Assembly (NCBI GenBank): GCA_955651735.1
Contig: CATPAM010000263.1
Span: forward strand, 1-8,917
From: Candidatus Acidiferrales bacterium
GTDB taxonomy: Bacteria; Acidobacteriota; Terriglobia; Acidiferrales; UBA7541
Length of the DNA: 8,917 bases
Reading direction: 5' to 3'
Shown here: positions 6,075 through 8,917 of the stretch, one piece after another
Layout of the letters: each line of letters begins with the position of its first letter
Numbering within the stretch: the stretch's first letter is position 1
Made by a program: the position numbers and the translations under genes
The notes under the pieces: generated by a model
The model's database searches: none
The model's input: the letters and a program-made list of their open reading frames with translations, nothing else
Told to the model about the DNA's origin: nothing

Positions 6075-7507
6075 GCAACGGAGATGTATCGATGATGAGA
6101 GACAGAACCTGGATTGTAGTGGCGCTTTTGCTGGCGATGCCGAGCGTTGCATCGCACGCCGCGGCCGCAGGCCGCGCGTTCATGGCTGCGCCACAATCCG
6201 CTTCCGGCCCGCAAAGTCAGGCGAGCTCCGATGAGGACCGCGACGAAGAAGCCAGCGATATGGAGCAGGATCGTCAGGACCAGGAGCAGGAAAAGCGGGA
6301 TCGCGAGCAAGAAAAGCGGGACCGCGAACAGGAAGCACGCGACCGTGAACAAGAGAAACGGGATCGCGAGCAAGAACGCCTGGATCGCTTGACGGAGCTA
6401 TACGACGACGGCCGCGAAGCGCTGGACGAAGACCGCTACGACCAAGCAGAGTCTAGATTCGACCAGTTGGCGCAGATGAACGGCCCGCAGACCGACGCCG
6501 CGCTTTATTGGAAAGCTTATGCGGAGAATCGCCAGGGCAAGCGAGATACTGCGCTGGCGAACATTGCCGAGCTTAAGCGCCGCTTCCCACAAAGCCGCTG
6601 GCTGAGAGATGCCAACGCGCTGGATCTAGAAGTGCGTCAATCGTCCGGCCAACCTGTTCATCCGGAAGGGCAAAAAGACGACGAGCTCCGTCTGCTGGCG
6701 ATTCGCGGGCTTATGAACAGCGACCCGGAGCGCGCGATGCCGCTGCTGGGAAAAGTCCTCGAGAATGGCGCGGCTTCACCGAAAGAGAAGTCGCAAGCGC
6801 TGTTCGTATTGGCGCAGAGCGGCTCGCCGCAGGCGCGCGAGATTCTGGGCAAGGTCGCGCGCGGCCAAAGCAATCCGGATCTGCAACGCAAGGCCATTCA
6901 GTATCTGGCAATGTTCGGCGGAGCGGAGTCGCGCAAGACACTGGCGGACGTCTATGCCTCGACTTCCGACGCATCGATCAAGCGCTCCATCCTACGCGCG
7001 TACATGATCGGCGGCGATCGCGAGCACCTGTTTGAGGCGGCCAAGAATGAAAAAGATGATGAAGTGAAACGGGAAGCGATCCGGCAGCTGGGGTTGGTGC
7101 ACGCGCAAAACGAATTGCAGCAGCTCTACCGTACGGATAATTCGCCGGCGGTGCGCCGCGAATTGCTGCAGGCTTTTTTCCTTGCTGGCGACGCACCGAA
7201 ACTGCTGGAGGCTGCGCAAAGCGAAAAAGACCCGGGCCTGCGCCGCGTCGCGGTTCGCAACCTCGGCCTGATCCATGGGGATGACTCCGCCAAAGCGCTG
7301 CAATCGATTTATGCGAAGGAAACCGACCGCGGAATCAAGGAAGAAGTGCTGAACGCCTATTTTATTCAGGGGAACGCCGCGGCGATTGTGGCCATCGCGC
7401 GCGGCGAAAAAGATCCGGAGCTCAAACGGACCGCGGTGTCCAAGCTTTCGATCATGCACTCCAAGGAAGCCACGGACTACTTGATGGAAATTTTGCAGAA
7501 GAATTAG
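6071..7507 (+). CDS. Exported HEAT-repeat protein with charged tandem repeat and TPR-like region
   Basis: The protein is 478 aa from ATG 6071, which overlaps the upstream stop. ATG 6092, with CGGAG 8 bases upstream, is a fair alternative and gives a tidier signal peptide (MMRDRTWIVVALLLAMPSVAS). After the signal comes a highly charged segment (residues about 55-106) with four R-D-R-E-Q-E-x heptads at 76-103. A TPR-like helical hairpin region follows (about 108-190: YDQAESRFDQLAQM, ALYWKAYAENRQGKRDTAL, RRFPQSRW). HEAT-like repeats run from about 203 to the C-terminus. Seven clear units lie at 268-478, alternating two types: one ending in LYxxD-like text, one with AYxIxGD and EKD. No catalytic motif is visible, so a binding or scaffold role outside the cytoplasm is inferred. 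Operon position suggests it serves the sigma/anti-sigma pathway. Function is unknown. Confidence 0.85.
   Translation: MSNGDVSMMRDRTWIVVALLLAMPSVASHAAAAGRAFMAAPQSASGPQSQASSDEDRDEEASDMEQDRQDQEQEKRDREQEKRDREQEARDREQEKRDREQERLDRLTELYDDGREALDEDRYDQAESRFDQLAQMNGPQTDAALYWKAYAENRQGKRDTALANIAELKRRFPQSRWLRDANALDLEVRQSSGQPVHPEGQKDDELRLLAIRGLMNSDPERAMPLLGKVLENGAASPKEKSQALFVLAQSGSPQAREILGKVARGQSNPDLQRKAIQYLAMFGGAESRKTLADVYASTSDASIKRSILRAYMIGGDREHLFEAAKNEKDDEVKREAIRQLGLVHAQNELQQLYRTDNSPAVRRELLQAFFLAGDAPKLLEAAQSEKDPGLRRVAVRNLGLIHGDDSAKALQSIYAKETDRGIKEEVLNAYFIQGNAAAIVAIARGEKDPELKRTAVSKLSIMHSKEATDYLMEILQKN
6296..6379 (+). repeat. Four tandem 21-base units encoding R-D-R-E-Q-E-x heptads
   Basis: Units at 6296-6316, 6317-6337, 6338-6358 and 6359-6379 encode RDREQE followed by K, A, K or R. 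A partial unit (DQEQEK) precedes them at 6278-6295. The units differ at many synonymous third positions (GAT/GAC, GAG/GAA, CAA/CAG), so the peptide is more conserved than the DNA. With no hydrophobic a/d positions and many E-to-R i/i+4 pairs, a stiff single alpha-helix is more likely than a classical coiled coil. Confidence 0.8.
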
Positions 7508-7518
7508 TGCGGCTAAGT

Positions 7519-7525
7519 GGAGGAG
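7519..7525 (+). promoter_or_regulatory. Strong ribosome binding site for the second HEAT-repeat gene
   Basis: GGAGGAG lies 5 bases before ATG 7531 and decides this start over the in-frame GTG at 7507, which overlaps the upstream stop and has no such site. Confidence 0.8.
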
Positions 7526-7530
7526 CGAAC

Positions 7531-8631
7531 ATGCGTGCCATCATTGTGAGCCTGATGATTCTCGCGGCGGCAGCAACAGTTCCCGCGGCCCAAGGGCAAA
7601 GCGGCGATGCGCCACAAGCGGAAAACGCCCGCGTGGAAAAGAAGGCGCTCGCCGGGCCGCTCGCCGCGGAAGTCAAGGCATGGGCGACCAAGGCTGAGGG
7701 GCCGCAATGGCTGGGCTACGCGGTGCCGCAGATGGGGCGAGAGCGAATGATGTGCTGCGGGGATTATGACGGCTCGTGGCGGAATGGGTGCGGGCATTGC
7801 CGGCTTGAGGATCGGGACAGTGGAACGAACATGACGTCGAGGGACGAGGCGGGCACGACGAAGCTGGAGGCACCGCGGTCCATCGCTGTGTTATTCCGGG
7901 CCGAGAATAGGCATGTAACGAAGATTCGAGTGGTCTCGCTGGAATGCTCCCTCGATGCGGGGGGATTGCCTTTTGTGTGGCTCAGCGGGGTGAAGGCTGC
8001 GGAAAGCGTCGAGTTGCTGGAAACTTTTGTGCAAGGCACGGACCTCGACGCACACGATGACGATCACACTTCGCACGGCGCTCTGACATCCATTGCGCTG
8101 CACGCTGACCCGGCGGCCGACCAGGCGCTTGAATCGTTTACGCGCAGCGGCGAGCCTGAATCTCTGCGAAAGCAGACTGCCTTCTGGCTCGGCGCAGTAA
8201 GGGAAAAGGCGGGATTCGTCCGGCTGCAGAAAATGGCGAAGGGCGATCCGAGCTCGGAAGTGCGCGCGCAGGTTACTTTCGCGCTCTCGGTGAGCCACGA
8301 GCTGGGCGCGGTGGAGGAAATGATCCGGATGGCGCATGACGACCAGAGCTCGCACGTGCGCGGGCAAGCATTATTCTGGCTGGCGCACAAGGCTGGACAG
8401 AAAGCGGTGGGCGCGATCACCGGAGCAATCGAAAACGATCCGGATACTGATGTGAAGAAGAAAGCGGTTTTCGCGCTGAGCCAGTTGCCGAAGGACGAGG
8501 GCGTGCCCAAACTGATCGAAGTGGCGAAGACCAACCACAATCGCGAAGTCCGCAAGCAGGCGATGTTCTGGCTGGGGCAGTCGCACGATCCGCGCGCGCT
8601 GGCGTTTTTTGAGAAGATATTAACGCAGTAG
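7531..8631 (+). CDS. Exported HEAT-repeat protein with a cysteine cluster
   Basis: The protein is 366 aa from ATG 7531, chosen for its strong Shine-Dalgarno and because it opens directly with a signal peptide (MRAIIVSLMILAAAATVPAAQ). Residues 75-90 hold a cysteine cluster: C75, C76, C87 and C90, the last two as CGHC. A further cysteine, C139, sits in SLECSLDAGG. A short His/Asp stretch (HDDDHTSHG, residues 175-183) precedes the repeats. From about residue 184 to the end there are five clear HEAT-like units and one weaker one, each with V-R-x-x-A-x-F-W/A-L at the second helix. The tryptophan alternates: FWL, FAL, FWL, FAL, FWL. It is the last gene of the operon, 23 bases after the previous stop. 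No enzyme motif is apparent; the cysteines could bind metal or form disulfides outside the cytoplasm. CGHC followed by R is not a haem-binding CxxCH. Function is unknown. Confidence 0.85.
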   Translation: MRAIIVSLMILAAAATVPAAQGQSGDAPQAENARVEKKALAGPLAAEVKAWATKAEGPQWLGYAVPQMGRERMMCCGDYDGSWRNGCGHCRLEDRDSGTNMTSRDEAGTTKLEAPRSIAVLFRAENRHVTKIRVVSLECSLDAGGLPFVWLSGVKAAESVELLETFVQGTDLDAHDDDHTSHGALTSIALHADPAADQALESFTRSGEPESLRKQTAFWLGAVREKAGFVRLQKMAKGDPSSEVRAQVTFALSVSHELGAVEEMIRMAHDDQSSHVRGQALFWLAHKAGQKAVGAITGAIENDPDTDVKKKAVFALSQLPKDEGVPKLIEVAKTNHNREVRKQAMFWLGQSHDPRALAFFEKILTQ

Positions 8632-8772
8632 ATTTGAGGCGGATCGGAATTTTCCATCCCTTTACCCCTATCCAAGGGGTATCAGAAAAGCCTCAGGCCT
8701 AAAAGGCAGGCCCTTCGAGGCTCCGGGTAAACCTGAGCTGCAGGTGCCGTCAGCTGCGGTGTGCGCAGATGC
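8632..8772. other. Intergenic region with two hairpins after the sigma operon
   Basis: TACCCCT (8663-8669) pairs with AGGGGTA (8675-8681) around a 5-base loop. GCCTC/GAGGC (8690-8694 with 8717-8721) encloses GGCCT/AGGCC (8696-8700 with 8708-8712). Neither is followed by a T-run, so a factor-independent terminator is doubtful; RNA stabilisation or a Rho-dependent end is possible. Both lie upstream of the gatB promoter, so they belong to the 3' end of the HEAT transcript rather than to a gatB riboswitch. No known RNA family was recognised. Confidence 0.4.
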
Positions 8773-8781
8773 TGCTATAAT
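8773..8781 (+). promoter_or_regulatory. Extended -10 promoter of gatB
   Basis: TGCTATAAT is a perfect TGn-TATAAT extended -10 element. The bases 17 upstream (GCTGCG) are a poor -35, as is common with extended -10 promoters. Transcription would start near 8788, only about 5 bases before ATG 8793, so the gatB mRNA would be leaderless or nearly so. Confidence 0.7.
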
Positions 8782-8792
8782 TTCCTTCCCTG

Positions 8793-8917
8793 ATGGTGAA
8801 ATCGGCCCAAGAAGCGGCGGGAATCGCTCCTGATGTGCTGGCCAAGTACGAGCCGGTGATCGGGCTTGAAGTGCACGTCCAGCTCCTCACCAAGACCAAG
8901 ATTTTCTGCGGCTGCTC
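8793..8917 (+). CDS. gatB: Aspartyl/glutamyl-tRNA amidotransferase subunit B, 5' end only
   Basis: GatB is the kinase/binding subunit of GatCAB, which converts Asp-tRNA(Asn) and Glu-tRNA(Gln) to the amidated forms using ammonia from GatA. Only 41 codons are in the window. After an N-terminal extension of about 17 residues the text reads [20 protein letters not shown] followed by CGCS, the characteristic opening of GatB. The cysteines in CGC begin the zinc site known in this family. ATG 8793 has no Shine-Dalgarno (the upstream bases are pyrimidine-rich) and lies 11 bases after a perfect extended -10, which suggests leaderless translation. Its presence implies at least one amide tRNA is made by the indirect pathway. 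Confidence 0.93.
   Translation, partial: MVKSAQEAAGIAPDVLAKYEPVIGLEVHVQLLTKTKIFCGC

Noticed and set aside
6296..6379. Tandem 21-base units as a CRISPR array
   Set aside because: Units are contiguous with no spacers and encode a heptad peptide in frame with a real gene.
7507..7530. GTG 7507 as start of the second HEAT protein, overlapping the previous stop
   Set aside because: ATG 7531 has GGAGGAG 5 bases upstream and opens straight into a signal peptide.
8690..8760. Riboswitch controlling gatB
   Set aside because: The structures lie upstream of the predicted gatB transcription start, and no known aptamer consensus could be matched.

Overview
The window is GC-rich, densely coding bacterial DNA. 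Its gene types suggest a soil-type Acidobacteriota relative: an ECF sigma/anti-sigma pair leading into two exported HEAT-repeat proteins, an EF-P with a non-lysine tip, and GC-rich housekeeping genes. This placement comes from recalled family resemblance, not from a search. No rRNA, tRNA, CRISPR array or insertion sequence was seen.

Layout. (1) Positions 1-499, minus strand: a NUDIX hydrolase whose frame runs off the left edge; its C-terminal part does not look like NUDIX. (2) Positions 500-719: divergent intergenic region. (3) Positions 720-2153, plus: exported Xaa-Pro aminopeptidase (M24B) with all metal ligands. (4) Positions 2324-2890, plus: elongation factor P, with its own promoter overlapping the peptidase stop codon and a roughly 140-nt structured leader. 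(5) Hairpin at 2994-3019 between efp and the convergent purB. (6) Positions 3102-4445, minus: adenylosuccinate lyase, starting at TTG. (7) Positions 4608-8631, plus: a tightly packed operon of ECF sigma factor, zinc-finger anti-sigma factor (split by an apparent frameshift near 5500), a charged-repeat/TPR/HEAT protein, and a second HEAT protein with a cysteine cluster. Most junctions are ATGA overlaps. (8) Positions 8632-8792: intergenic, with two imperfect hairpins and a perfect extended -10 promoter. (9) Positions 8793-8917, plus: the start of gatB.

How the genes work together. The peptidase and EF-P share a proline theme: one removes N-terminal residues before proline, the other rescues ribosomes stalled on polyproline. 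The sigma operon looks like a self-contained envelope-signalling module. A membrane-anchored anti-sigma factor would hold the sigma factor, and two exported HEAT-repeat proteins made from the same transcript may act as sensor, scaffold or output. That module is the best candidate here for an undescribed system. Its two HEAT arrays both show a strict alternation of two repeat types. Other points for a second look are the possible chimeric NUDIX gene, the Asn34 tip of EF-P, the split anti-sigma gene, and the near-leaderless gatB start.
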